Assembly (NCBI RefSeq): GCF_014696345.1
Contig: NZ_JACJPY010000042.1
Span: 1-36,074, forward strand
Source: Pseudanabaena cinerea FACHB-1277
Lineage (GTDB): Bacteria > Cyanobacteriota > Cyanobacteriia > Pseudanabaenales > Pseudanabaenaceae
Direction: 5' to 3'
DNA length: 36,074 nt
Shown one piece after another: positions 15,977-26,830 of the stretch. The notes beneath the pieces were generated by a model that searched no databases, had not been told where the DNA came from, and was given only the letters and a program-made list of their open reading frames with translations. The first letter of the stretch is position 1. Each line of letters opens with the position of its first letter. A program made the translations under genes and the position numbers.

Positions 15977-17235
15977 GCATATTAAATTATATACAGACAA
16001 GAAAGAAGATCGAGTCAAGTAAGAATGTTGACATACTTTGGTATATAGCTTTACTGTTCTTTTTATTACTGGTAGTAACTTTACAATCTTTAGCAAAAAA
16101 TAATGTAATTTCAATATCAAATTTCTATATTCCTGATAGCTACACCTATGAGTTAAGACTATTAGGTATTAAAGACATTGAAAATGAAGGATTAGCGGCA
16201 CAAGCCTACAATATACTCAATAAGTTTTTGTATAGTTTAGGATCACATAGCTTTTTTATTTTCAATGCTTCATTATTGTTTTTGTCTATAAATATATGTC
16301 GAGATGTGTTTCGATATATATCATCCAGAGCAATTAGCTATGCCAGATTAGCTATAGTTGCAAATCCTTATCTTTTAATAGGTGCAGTCGGACCAAACAA
16401 AGAAACCATACTTATTTTTCTATGCCTTTTATTTTGGAAGTTTTTCTTTAAGCCCGATAGCAGATCTAGAATTATTATCCTAACTATCATAGCCACAGCA
16501 CCTATTTTTATTCGACCAATAGTCTCTTTTCCCCTGTATGTCTGTATATTTATTTATCCACTAATAAAAAACAAATATAATAAGCCTAGGGCTTTCATAA
16601 TAGCTTTCTTAGGCTTTTTCTTTTTACTAAACTCAATACCATTTACCAAGTCTCTTATTTCTAGTTTATATGCAGATGATAATATTTCCTCATTTGCGAC
16701 CTCTAGAATCTATGATATTTCATTGCTATTAAAAAACTATAGCCAAGATATCATTTTGCAATATCCAGCATTTGTTGCGAAATCAGTAATATTTCTTTTT
16801 GCTCCAATCGTTAGACCACTAACTATTTTTGAGTCTCCATTACCTCTGCTTGATGTTGGATATTCTTGGGTTGCCTTTTTGCTTTTTCCATTTAATTTGT
16901 CTTTAACCTTAGCTTCTTTTCCTTTTTGGAGAACCAGTAATAAACAGTTTTCTGTTTATCAATCAATGATATTTTTTTATTCATTATTATCTATAGTGGT
17001 AATTATCTTAAATCCGATTTTAACTTTTAGATATATATTTCCTTTTACTCCATTTGTATTTGCTTGCTTTGCATTACAATCAATCAAGGTCAGAAATTAT
17101 ATTATATATTTTTCTATTGTTATTATCTTAATAAGTGTTTGGCTTAGTGTTTGGCTTTCAATGATTTATAATTATAATATTGAAGGTGGAGTAAGTACGA
17201 TTGAAGCAATACCTGAATTTCTTCAATGGCTATAA
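15973..17235 (+). CDS. Probable Wzy-type polysaccharide polymerase
   Basis: A 420-aa integral membrane protein with about ten hydrophobic helices. A long non-membrane loop follows the first helix (about residues 48-85), and a GPNKE motif follows helix three, a feature of EpsG-like/Wzy polymerases. Wzy proteins are poorly conserved, so the call rests on topology, motif and place in a locus that has a flippase and chain-length kinase but no other polymerase candidate. It would join lipid-linked repeat units in the periplasm. It is very AT-rich (many TTT, ATA and AAT codons). The start codon overlaps the DUF268 stop. Confidence 0.6.
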   Translation: MSILNYIQTRKKIESSKNVDILWYIALLFFLLLVVTLQSLAKNNVISISNFYIPDSYTYELRLLGIKDIENEGLAAQAYNILNKFLYSLGSHSFFIFNASLLFLSINICRDVFRYISSRAISYARLAIVANPYLLIGAVGPNKETILIFLCLLFWKFFFKPDSRSRIIILTIIATAPIFIRPIVSFPLYVCIFIYPLIKNKYNKPRAFIIAFLGFFFLLNSIPFTKSLISSLYADDNISSFATSRIYDISLLLKNYSQDIILQYPAFVAKSVIFLFAPIVRPLTIFESPLPLLDVGYSWVAFLLFPFNLSLTLASFPFWRTSNKQFSVYQSMIFFYSLLSIVVIILNPILTFRYIFPFTPFVFACFALQSIKVRNYIIYFSIVIILISVWLSVWLSMIYNYNIEGGVSTIEAIPEFLQWL

Positions 17236-17288
17236 GCTTAGTGACACCTATGATTATAATTTTTATTACTAGTTTTATTTTATCTTAA

Positions 17289-18056
17289 ATGACTATACCT
17301 ATTTTGGTGGTTTCTTGTGATAAGTATCAGGATGTTTGGCATCCTTTCTTCCACTGCTTTTTTAAAAACTGGTCAGACTGTCCTTACCCGATTTATTTAG
17401 TTTCTAATACTCTTAAGTATTCAGATGAGCGCGTATCACCTTTGCTAATAAATCCAGATATGGACTATAGCTCTAACCTTATTAAAGCTTTGTCCTTAAT
17501 TCCCCATGATTGGGTGATTTTTTGGGTAGAAGATCGTCCCCCTGCTCATCCTGTAGATACTGAGCGATTAGTACAGCTAATCCAATTAGCTCAAGCTAAA
17601 GATGCAGGATATTTTAAATTGATTCCATGTAATCCACCTGCTTTAGTGAATGAAGTAGAAGGTATAGGAGAAATTCCTAAAGGAGCGCGTTATCGTATTT
17701 CGATGACGGTAGCTTTGTGGAAAAAAGAAACTTTACTTAAAATTTTAAAGGAAGGCGAAACAGCTTGGGATATCGAGAAGAGGGGTGGGGTAGAGAGAGC
17801 TAATAAGATAAGCGATCGCTTCTATGCTCTGCCTATTGAAACTTTTTCTAATCCGCCTCTTTTAGATATTCATTTAATTTCTAAGGGGCAAATAATGTGG
17901 CGAGGTCTAAAAATGCTAGAAGATGAAAGAATATTAAATCACTTAGCAGGTCGCCGCAAAGCATCTTTTTGGAAAAATATTTATTTTGATTGCTACGACT
18001 TAGTTTGGAACCTATACTATCGTACAATTTGGCTTTATAGAAAGCTAATATCCTAA
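17289..18056 (+). CDS. Glycosyltransferase-like protein of a polysaccharide locus
   Basis: A 255-aa soluble protein. The N-terminus IPILVVSCDKYQDVWHPFF and the following PIYLVSN resemble the nucleotide-binding start of a GT-A glycosyltransferase, and WVEDRPP (about residue 80) could play the part of the DxD metal motif. The stretch MTVALWKKETLLKILKEGETAWDIEKRG is typical of unnamed proteins in lipopolysaccharide and capsule loci. I cannot assign a CAZy family. It would add a sugar to the repeat unit in the cytoplasm, but this is inferred mainly from context. A HIP1 octamer near 17811 is the first after a nearly 5-kb gap. It starts 53 nt after the polymerase gene. Confidence 0.55.
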   Translation: MTIPILVVSCDKYQDVWHPFFHCFFKNWSDCPYPIYLVSNTLKYSDERVSPLLINPDMDYSSNLIKALSLIPHDWVIFWVEDRPPAHPVDTERLVQLIQLAQAKDAGYFKLIPCNPPALVNEVEGIGEIPKGARYRISMTVALWKKETLLKILKEGETAWDIEKRGGVERANKISDRFYALPIETFSNPPLLDIHLISKGQIMWRGLKMLEDERILNHLAGRRKASFWKNIYFDCYDLVWNLYYRTIWLYRKLIS

Positions 18057-18155
18057 ATCAACTCAGCCATAACTATGAAATCTATGCTACGGTATAATGT
18101 AGCACATCACTATTTCTTATGCTTTATGGCATTATCAATAGGCTATATAGCCTAC

Positions 18156-18206
18156 TTCAAACCTTACCTATCACTTCACAAGAGAGGTAAATACTATAGG
18201 TTTGAA
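18156..18206. repeat. Nested inverted repeat
   Basis: A 9-bp outer stem (18156-18164 / 18198-18206) and a 6-bp inner stem (18164-18169 / 18185-18190, sharing one base) could form one long interrupted hairpin in the leader of the kinase gene. Confidence 0.35.
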
Positions 18207-18316
18207 ATAATTTGACAGGAAATAGTTTATGATGTAAATTTTATTTAATATAAGGGAATGGGACTATTAATTAGACAGATGAATCTCACGTCTAGCTTTT
18301 ATACTAGGACAAAAAT

Positions 18317-18346
18317 AAATAATTTGAAATAATTTGAAATAATTCG
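18317..18346 (+). repeat. Three 10-bp tandem repeats
   Basis: The unit AAATAATTTG occurs at 18317-18326 and 18327-18336, and as AAATAATTCG at 18337-18346. A further related stretch GAAATAATTTGA occurs near 18204. Confidence 0.7.
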
Positions 18347-18436
18347 TTGCTATCAGATTGCTTTCAGATGTCAGTCGTTATAAACTGAGATATATGGTTA
18401 CAGCAATTTTGGCACATATTGGAGAACAGAATATCT

Positions 18437-20617
18437 ATGACTATGCCTGTAGAACAAGAAACATCAATCGATCTATCCAGATATTGGTATATTGCGAAGA
18501 AGCGCTGGGTTTCGGCATCAATTGTTGCTGCTTCTATATTTGGGCTGACGGCTATGGTTACTTTCATCCAAAAACCGATTTACGAGTCCCAAGGTAGATT
18601 AGTTTTTACTAAAAAAGATGCATCTTCGTCGCTCTCGTCAATTACTAACATGGCTGACAAAGTAGGTGAGTTGGGTGGCTTAACAAATACCAGTAACCCT
18701 ATTGACACTGAATCTGAAATTATACGCTCATACCCCATTGTTAATAAAACAATTAATTCATTGGATCTTAGAAATTCTCAAGGGGAGGTACTTGCTATTG
18801 AGAGTTTTCTAAAGAATCTTAGTTTGAAGACAATCCGAGGAACTGATGTTCTCCAAATTTCCTACAGGAGTACTGACCCACAGGAAGCTGCAAATGTAGT
18901 AAATACCATGATCAAACATTATTTAGATAGTAATGTTAGTTCTAATCGTACTGAAGCAAGGGCTGCTAAAGAATTTCTATCTAGTCAGTTACCCAAAGTT
19001 GAAGATCAAGTTAAGGAAGCCGAGGCGAATCTACGCAGCTTTAAGGAAAAAAATAATTTGGTGGCTTTAGACGTAGAAGCTGAATCTGGACTGGAGTCTT
19101 TGAGCAAACTATATGCAACAATTAATGAAATCCAAGGTCAGTTAGCTGCGGTGGAGGCTCGCTCTCAGTCCTTGCAAAATCAAATGCAACTTAATACTCA
19201 GGAGGCTATTGACCTTACCTCTATCGGACAATCTGCCTCTGTACAACAATCACTGGCTGAGTACCAAAATATACAAAGAGATATTGCAGTAGCAAGAACT
19301 ACTTATTCTAATCAACATCCCACTGTTGTGAGTTTAATGCTCAAAGAGGAAGCTCTAAAACAAGAGTTAGAATCAAGGGTTTCTCAAACTATTGGGAGGT
19401 CAAATTCCTTGCCTCAGCAAAATCGTCAAGCAGGATTACTGACACAATCTTTAACTCAAGACTTGGTTAAGTCGGAGGTAGAAAGGTTAGCATTAAGGAG
19501 TCAACTAGAAGAGCTACAAAAAATATTTTCAAATAACAGGAGTCGTTTAGATAGCTTGCCAAAATTGGAACAGGAGCAGATTCAATTACAGCGACAGCTA
19601 TCGGTGGCTCAAGGAACCTATGAACAACTGCTGAAACAATTTCAGTTAGTGCAGATATTGGAGAGTCAAAATGTTGGTAACGCTAGACTGGTTGAGGAGG
19701 CTTTGTTGCCCTCCCGTGCTGTGTCTCCTATAGTTCCTCTAAATTTAAGTTTAGGTGGGATTTTGGCAGTTGTTTTGGGGTTGGGAACTGCATTGGTATT
19801 GGAATCGATGGATAAATCGCTCAAAAATATCGAAGAAGCGCAACTTTTACTCGATCTTCCTTTGTTAGGTGCAATCCCGTTAATAACTGCGGATGGCAGT
19901 AAAAGTATTGGAGATAGCAGCCAAGATTTACCCTTACTGAGGCGATCGCATGCTGTAACTAATTCATTTGAAATTGTTCAGGCTAATCTCAACTTTAGCC
20001 TTCCCGATCAAAAATTAAAAGTGATTTTAGTGACCAGTGCAACAGCAGGAGAAGGTAAATCCTTTGTGTCAGCAAATTTAGCAACTGTTATGGCCGAGAG
20101 GGGAAAACGGGTGCTGCTGATAGATGCTGATATGCGTCGTCCTCGTCAGCATAGAATCTGGAAGGTGTTTAATTCCAAAGGTTTGAGTAATGTTTTAATC
20201 AATCAAACCTCTTTGCAGGATAGCATTTTTCAGCCTTTACCTAATCTCGATCTGATGACTGCGGGAACCGCACCACCTAATCCCATAGCCTTGTTAGATT
20301 CGCATTCTATGGAGGAGTTGATTGATAAAGCCAGAAATAATTATGATTTCGTGATTATAGATACTTCTCCCTTAATGGCTGTTGCAGATCCATTGGTTAT
20401 TAGTAAGCTGACCGATGGCTTATTGTTGGTAGTGAGGCTTGGCCAAGTGCATTCCGAAGAAGTAGCGATGGCGAAAACCCTACTAGATCAATCTAAGATT
20501 CCTATTTTAGGAATGATGCTCAATGGCATTAGTGATCACAATAGCTATGGTGGATATTACTACTATGGGCGTGATTATTATTTAGACAAAGAGGCGATCG
20601 CCGAATCAACTAAGTAA
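18437..20617 (+). CDS. Wzc-type polysaccharide co-polymerase and tyrosine autokinase (BY-kinase)
   Basis: A 726-aa protein in the usual order: N-terminal Wzz domain with membrane helix one (about 32-50), a periplasmic coiled-coil stretch (about 180-410) and membrane helix two (about 440-460), then a BY-kinase domain. Walker A is SATAGEGKS with K541, Walker A' DADMRRP at 563-569 and Walker B VIIDTSP at 639-645. The C-terminus (701-726) has a tyrosine cluster (Y704, Y707-710, Y714, Y715) for autophosphorylation. It controls chain length and export of the polysaccharide. I chose ATG 18437 because GGAGA lies at 18421-18425; TTG 18419 would place that sequence inside the gene. A partner Wza export protein is not in the window. 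Confidence 0.92.
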   Translation: MTMPVEQETSIDLSRYWYIAKKRWVSASIVAASIFGLTAMVTFIQKPIYESQGRLVFTKKDASSSLSSITNMADKVGELGGLTNTSNPIDTESEIIRSYPIVNKTINSLDLRNSQGEVLAIESFLKNLSLKTIRGTDVLQISYRSTDPQEAANVVNTMIKHYLDSNVSSNRTEARAAKEFLSSQLPKVEDQVKEAEANLRSFKEKNNLVALDVEAESGLESLSKLYATINEIQGQLAAVEARSQSLQNQMQLNTQEAIDLTSIGQSASVQQSLAEYQNIQRDIAVARTTYSNQHPTVVSLMLKEEALKQELESRVSQTIGRSNSLPQQNRQAGLLTQSLTQDLVKSEVERLALRSQLEELQKIFSNNRSRLDSLPKLEQEQIQLQRQLSVAQGTYEQLLKQFQLVQILESQNVGNARLVEEALLPSRAVSPIVPLNLSLGGILAVVLGLGTALVLESMDKSLKNIEEAQLLLDLPLLGAIPLITADGSKSIGDSSQDLPLLRRSHAVTNSFEIVQANLNFSLPDQKLKVILVTSATAGEGKSFVSANLATVMAERGKRVLLIDADMRRPRQHRIWKVFNSKGLSNVLINQTSLQDSIFQPLPNLDLMTAGTAPPNPIALLDSHSMEELIDKARNNYDFVIIDTSPLMAVADPLVISKLTDGLLLVVRLGQVHSEEVAMAKTLLDQSKIPILGMMLNGISDHNSYGGYYYYGRDYYLDKEAIAESTK

Positions 20618-20661
20618 TACTAGAAAATATTCTACTTCTTAAATAGTTTTTGTCACCCATC

Positions 20662-21798
20662 ATGTTTACAGATGCAAATTATCCCACGTTAACTGTAGGA
20701 ATACCTACATATAATGAGTCATCTCACATAGAAAGAGTAATTAGAGGATTTCTGGCTACAGATTATCCAAATCTTATAGAAGTCTTTATTGCTGATGGTG
20801 GTAGTACTGATAATACAGAAAACATAGTAAAAGAACTATCTTTAGAAGATTCTAGGGTTAAGTTTGTCCATAATCACTTAAAGATTCAATCGGCTGGACT
20901 CAATATAATTATAGAAAAATGTAAAGGAGAAATTTTCCTTAGAGCTGATGCCCACTCAGATTATGCTCATGACTATATAGAACAATCTGTAGAAACATTG
21001 ATAAAGACTAAGGCTCTTAATGCTGGTGGCGCTCAAAGATTTGTAGCCAAAAATTCATTTCAAGCCGCAGTAGCATTAGCTTCTAAAAGTATTCTGGGTA
21101 ATGGTGGTGCGCGCTATCGCGATCCAAATTATGAAGGATTTGTTGATACAGTCTACTTGGGTTGTTTTTGGCGAAGCACTTTATTGGAGTTATCGAAAAC
21201 AAATACAGCCTACGCCGAACTTCCAGTTAATGAAGACTTTGATTTAAATCTACGCTTAAGTAAAATAGTATTTAATAATATACAAGTTACAAATCAAGAT
21301 ACAGACATAAATCCAAAATCAATTAGTAGAAATCCAAGGGCAATCTATCAAAGTAAAAAAATTAAAACTTGGTATTATCCCCGAAAAACTTGGAATGCTC
21401 TGTTATTACAGTACTTTAAATATGGTCGAGGTCGTTACTTAACAAGTAGCAAACATCCTTGGATATCACAAATTAGAGGGATTATACCTTTTACAGTAAT
21501 TAGTCTCGCTGTATTGATGCTAGTTATTGATTTGTCATTTCCCCAACTTGGTTTACCTATCGAAATCCTGTTTTTATGTGGAATTTGCTTGACGTTTTTA
21601 GATAGCTTCCGACTAAATTGGCAATTCCGTAAAACTTTTAGTGCAGAAATTTGGCGTGGTGATGCAAATGCCAAACCGTCATTCCTTATTCTTTGGTTTT
21701 CCTGTGGAGTAGTCTTGTTAACAATGCCGATCGCCCATTGTGTCGGTTACGCTTATCAACTAATAAGACATAGGTTTTATAGAGTTGAAGGCTGGTAG
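20662..21798 (+). CDS. GT2-family glycosyltransferase (ExoA-like)
   Basis: A 378-aa glycosyltransferase family 2 protein. The GT-A domain has TVGIPTYNESSHIERVI at the start, FIADGGSTDNT, the metal-binding DAH (in LRADAHSDY), and NEDFDLNLRL as the ED region carrying the likely catalytic base. At the C-terminus there are about three hydrophobic helices (about 275-370), which tie it to the membrane as in ExoA. It would add a sugar to the lipid-linked chain. ATG 20662 is chosen because the conserved domain begins within ten residues; TTG 20650 is an alternative. Neither has a clear Shine-Dalgarno. It follows the kinase by 44 nt and probably ends the locus. Confidence 0.85.
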   Translation: MFTDANYPTLTVGIPTYNESSHIERVIRGFLATDYPNLIEVFIADGGSTDNTENIVKELSLEDSRVKFVHNHLKIQSAGLNIIIEKCKGEIFLRADAHSDYAHDYIEQSVETLIKTKALNAGGAQRFVAKNSFQAAVALASKSILGNGGARYRDPNYEGFVDTVYLGCFWRSTLLELSKTNTAYAELPVNEDFDLNLRLSKIVFNNIQVTNQDTDINPKSISRNPRAIYQSKKIKTWYYPRKTWNALLLQYFKYGRGRYLTSSKHPWISQIRGIIPFTVISLAVLMLVIDLSFPQLGLPIEILFLCGICLTFLDSFRLNWQFRKTFSAEIWRGDANAKPSFLILWFSCGVVLLTMPIAHCVGYAYQLIRHRFYRVEGW

Positions 21799-21832
21799 AA
21801 TTGATAAGAGTATCTGCTTGATATTGCCTATT

Positions 21833-21859
21833 CTTGCTAGATGTGTCGTCCCTAGCAAG
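21833..21859. terminator. Convergent terminator between GT2 and dipeptidase genes
   Basis: CTTGCTAG (21833-21840) pairs with CTAGCAAG (21852-21859), which overlaps the minus-strand stop codon at 21852. The genes on both sides converge here, so it may serve both. Confidence 0.45.
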
Positions 21860-22553
21860 CACTATTTGCTCTACCATAAATTGCGAGATTCTTATTGCTA
21901 ATCCAAGCCCATAGTTGATCACCATAGGAAAAATGCCACCATTCATTGGGATGTCTTGCAAAACCGCTATGGGTCATTACTGCATTTAATAACTGCCGAT
22001 CGCGATGAAACGCGAATGCTTGGGGGTGAGAGGAGCTAGCAAAATAATCTGGTAAAGAGCGATCGCTGATCTCATCAATAGGAGAACCCATATTTAGCAG
22101 TTCTGTATTAAGTTCTGCATTAAACAAAGTGACATCAATCGCCGCACCTGTGCTGTGGGGGGGTGGCATTTGTGGGTCGTTACTAGGAACTGCCCAAAAC
22201 TTGATCACTTCCGTCATTAGCAAATCTTTTTGTAACTCTGTAAGGTTATCTATTGGCAATCCCTTACTTGCCGCTAATTGAGCGAAGCTGTAGTCCACCA
22301 TAAACTGCTGCACAGGAATTGGGCGATAGGCATCAAAAATCGCAATTTGATAATTGGGATGCAGGGTTTGTAAATAAATTTGGGACTTTTGCAATCTTTC
22401 GAGAATGCCTTGGCGCACAAAAAAAGGAGACTGATCGCCATAGGGTGCGCCCAGCGCTATGTATGGGTGGGGATTGATCTTAAAAAAATGATCGGGAATC
22501 TGCACCAATGGCTCGTGGCACTCAGCGATCGGGACTGTTTGATATGGTTTCAT
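21852..22553 (-). CDS. VanX-like D-alanyl-D-alanine dipeptidase (peptidase M15D)
   Basis: A 233-aa zinc dipeptidase of the VanX/DdpX group. By comparison with VanX the zinc ligands are H133 and D140 (in HSTGAAIDVTL) and H207, the catalytic base is E204 (in EWWHFSYG), and R77 (in FDAYRP) stabilises the transition state; all are present. VanX cleaves D-Ala-D-Ala dipeptide. In bacteria without vancomycin resistance genes, such enzymes recycle cell-wall dipeptide or aid nutrition. There is no vanH or vanA here, so this is not a resistance cluster. No signal peptide is seen, so the protein is likely cytoplasmic. It starts 3 nt after the glycosyltransferase stop (22557), so the two genes form an operon. 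Confidence 0.88.
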   Translation of the reverse strand: MKPYQTVPIAECHEPLVQIPDHFFKINPHPYIALGAPYGDQSPFFVRQGILERLQKSQIYLQTLHPNYQIAIFDAYRPIPVQQFMVDYSFAQLAASKGLPIDNLTELQKDLLMTEVIKFWAVPSNDPQMPPPHSTGAAIDVTLFNAELNTELLNMGSPIDEISDRSLPDYFASSSHPQAFAFHRDRQLLNAVMTHSGFARHPNEWWHFSYGDQLWAWISNKNLAIYGRANSAC

Positions 22554-22556
22554 TGC

Positions 22557-23594
22557 TTAGCGACTTGATCCGTTATGCAAACGTTGGCTGATTTTGGCAT
22601 AAACTCTTTGCGATCGCAATTTTAGGATTTGCCATGTATTGAGATCGGGGATATGATGGCGCTGCGATTGCCTGTGATCAAAGAATTCATTGATTTCCGT
22701 AAGAATCACTTTTAACCGACTAATGATATTTTCGGTACGATATTCGGCTAATAATTCGGCTAATAAATGGGAATTTGCAAATATGTGGCGATCGCCCTGA
22801 TTGAACCGCTCAATGACCTTCAGAATACGCTGCATATCAAATTCTTGAGAATAGCCTGCAATTTTATAACAATTAAAAGCAGGGTCGAGATAGTCCGATA
22901 GTCCATGATTGACGCTAGAAAAGACTTGGCAACCACAGGCGATCGCCTCTAGGGGTTGCAGTCCAAACCCCTCGGTCACACCCTGCACTGCCCAATATTC
23001 CGCAGAATCATAGAGATAAACCTTGGTACGGTGGAAAAGCGTTTCTAAACTATCCACATAATAATTAATTACTTCAACGCGACATTGCGATCGCAAAGCA
23101 GGAATCAACTGCTCTATGAGGTAACGCGATGATTTGCGCGACTGCACTAAAACATCAATGTCGCGATCGCCTGCGATATTCTGGAACTTGGGTGAAATTT
23201 CGTTGGGTAAATAATAAAGCAGTGAATGGGGCGATCGCTGTCCCCAATAGCCAAGGGTATTGCGGCTGACGGTGACAATTGGCACTGAGGCAGGTAGGTC
23301 AAAGCCATAGCCAGAACTATGGGCATGGTAAATCACATTTAAATTTTTCAGCCTTGAGATTAGCTTCGGCACATCAAAACCCCAACTGACCACAAAAATC
23401 GCATCTTTGAGATTCTCCAATGAGTCCCTTAATAGCTCATCGAGCCACAGCAACTCAGGCTGTCGTTGGCGATAGGTGACGACTTCCGCAGGACAGATTT
23501 TGCTGGCAATTTCTAAGGTTTTTAGCTCTGCCCACAGTCCTCCACATCTAAACTTACTTGTAGTTCCAGGAAGCAGAAAGTATAGTCTTCTCAT
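22557..23594 (-). CDS. GT4-like glycosyltransferase
   Basis: A 345-aa protein with the GT-B fold pattern. The N-terminus LYFLLPGTTSKFRCGGLWAELK has the Gly-rich donor loop typical of family 4. The C-terminal half carries EGFGLQPLEAIACGCQVFSS, the E-x7-E type motif of GT4 enzymes, although it departs from the commonest form. The acceptor and donor are unknown. It is cytoplasmic, perhaps membrane-associated. It lies on the opposite strand from the polysaccharide locus but within 2 kb, and could take part in cell-envelope synthesis. It is the first gene of a pair with the dipeptidase (3-nt spacing). Confidence 0.75.
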   Translation of the reverse strand: MRRLYFLLPGTTSKFRCGGLWAELKTLEIASKICPAEVVTYRQRQPELLWLDELLRDSLENLKDAIFVVSWGFDVPKLISRLKNLNVIYHAHSSGYGFDLPASVPIVTVSRNTLGYWGQRSPHSLLYYLPNEISPKFQNIAGDRDIDVLVQSRKSSRYLIEQLIPALRSQCRVEVINYYVDSLETLFHRTKVYLYDSAEYWAVQGVTEGFGLQPLEAIACGCQVFSSVNHGLSDYLDPAFNCYKIAGYSQEFDMQRILKVIERFNQGDRHIFANSHLLAELLAEYRTENIISRLKVILTEINEFFDHRQSQRHHIPDLNTWQILKLRSQRVYAKISQRLHNGSSR

Positions 23595-23665
23595 CGATAA
23601 ATATGGGCTGTTGAGGTTTTCGGTAATAATCTTAGTCTGAAGATATAATTTTATTCTTTAATTTT

Positions 23666-24133
23666 TTAGGCTATTAGCCAACAGGTCAGTGCCGCCGCGA
23701 TCGCATCGGCAGCATCATCGGGGCGCGGAATACTATCTAGACTCAACTCCCGCTTGACCGCCTCCTGCACATCATTTTTATCTGCATTGCCATGACCCGT
23801 TAGCGCTTGCTTAATCTGCGGCGGCGAAAACTCAATTGGCTCAATATTTTGTTGATTTAGCACCAACACAATCACGCCCCTCGCTTGGGCAACATTAACC
23901 AAATTGCCCATTCGATAAAAAAATAATTTTTCCATGCCCACCACCTGTGGCTGAAACTGCTCAATCAGCGTGTGCATATCTTCATAAATCGTTTTCAGGC
24001 GATCGCCGATGGGTGTTTGCTTGGGTGTGACAATCGTGCCAAATTCTAAAAGTTTTGGTGCGTTAGGCTTTTCCACCTCAATCAAACCAAACCCAACAAT
24101 CGCTAAACCTGGATCAATGCCTAAAATTTTCAT
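23666..24133 (-). CDS. ruvC: Holliday junction resolvase RuvC
   Basis: A 155-aa RuvC endonuclease. The four acidic catalytic residues are visible: D7 (in ILGIDPG), E68 (in GMEKLFF), and D140 with D143 (in [12 protein letters not shown]). The DNA-binding segment [11 protein letters not shown] is standard. It cuts Holliday junctions in complex with RuvAB during recombinational repair. Length is slightly short but normal for cyanobacteria. It starts at ATG 24133, and its promoter region is shared with gyrB, which is read the other way. Confidence 0.95.
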   Translation of the reverse strand: MKILGIDPGLAIVGFGLIEVEKPNAPKLLEFGTIVTPKQTPIGDRLKTIYEDMHTLIEQFQPQVVGMEKLFFYRMGNLVNVAQARGVIVLVLNQQNIEPIEFSPPQIKQALTGHGNADKNDVQEAVKRELSLDSIPRPDDAADAIAAALTCWLIA

Positions 24134-24219
24134 GCAAATAATTTTAGCAGAAAAATGAGCATGGCAGTAGTAACTGTAATCTTTGGCTACATACAGGCTT
24201 GTATAAAAGTTTAATCTAA

Positions 24220-26280
<2,061 letters not shown>

Positions 26281-26307
26281 TTTAAAGCGCCAAGGTATGT
26301 AAATTAA

Positions 26308-26342
26308 CAAGGCAAAAAAGAGTTAAGTTCTTTATTGCCTTG
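26308..26342. terminator. Bidirectional terminator between gyrB and the pentapeptide gene
   Basis: The arms 26308-26320 and 26330-26342 match in 12 of 13 positions across a 9-nt loop. The genes on either side converge on it. Confidence 0.65.
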
Positions 26343-26346
26343 CTGC

Positions 26347-26742
26347 TTATTTTTTCACATTATAAAGATTAGTATTAGTCATCAAAGCGCCCACCAACAA
26401 AGCCCCCTGCAAATTTGCCCAGCTTAAATTTGCACCCCTTAAGTCCGCATCTCGCAAATCAGTCCTACGCAAGTCTGCTCCCTTAAGATTAGCGTGGCGC
26501 AGGTTGGCGCGGTGCAAATCTGCATCACTCAAATTGGCATAACTAAGATCAGCCCCCACCAAATTAGCTCGGCATAACTTAGTCCCAGCCAAACTTGCTT
26601 TATTCATCAGTGCATGGCTAAAGTCAACCTTATGCAGATCAATATTGTTTAGTTCAATTCCCACCATCACGACATTAGCAAATGTTTTCCGTCCTGACCG
26701 ATACAGCCGCAAAAACTCACTAGCATCCATTAATCGCTTCAC
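26347..26742 (-). CDS. Small pentapeptide-repeat protein
   Basis: A 131-aa protein. The N-terminal 33 residues (MKRLMDASEFLRLYRSGRKTFANVVMVG) are not repeats. The remainder is about eighteen A(D/N)LxX pentapeptides without a break, predicted to form a short beta-helix rod. The F-L-R-L-Y-R-S-G-R-K lead is often seen in cyanobacterial pentapeptide proteins. There is no signal peptide, so it is likely cytoplasmic. The specific role is unknown. It has no clear operon partner; hairpins lie on both sides. Confidence 0.85.
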   Translation of the reverse strand: MKRLMDASEFLRLYRSGRKTFANVVMVGIELNNIDLHKVDFSHALMNKASLAGTKLCRANLVGADLSYANLSDADLHRANLRHANLKGADLRRTDLRDADLRGANLSWANLQGALLVGALMTNTNLYNVKK

Positions 26743-26769
26743 TCAAAATATTAATTAATATAAAATAGT

Positions 26770-26820
26770 ACAAAGGTGTTCTGCAAATTTGACAAAGTTC
26801 AGCCTGCAAAACACCTTTGT
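26770..26820. terminator. Stem-loop between two minus-strand genes
   Basis: ACAAAGGTGTT (26770-26780) and AACACCTTTGT (26810-26820) form an 11-bp stem with a 29-nt loop. It follows the stop of the 126-aa gene on the minus strand, with ACTATTTT after the stem. On the plus strand a run of T follows. Confidence 0.5.
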
Positions 26821-26830
26821 TTTTTATCGG

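Larger units (their letters stand above)
18057..18436. other. Intergenic region upstream of the tyrosine-kinase gene
   Basis: A 380-bp AT-rich gap. It has nested inverted repeats (TTCAAACCT 18156-18164 with AGGTTTGAA 18198-18206; TTACCT 18164-18169 with AGGTAA 18185-18190) and three 10-bp tandem repeats at 18317-18346. It likely holds the promoter for the kinase gene. No convincing small gene was seen. Confidence 0.5.

Noticed and set aside
18358-18597. 79-codon frame upstream of and overlapping the kinase gene
   Set aside because: It overlaps the start of the BY-kinase gene in another frame and shows no protein-like features.
21852-22553. Vancomycin-resistance-type cluster
   Set aside because: Only a VanX-like dipeptidase is present; there is no VanH, VanA or VanRS-type gene nearby.
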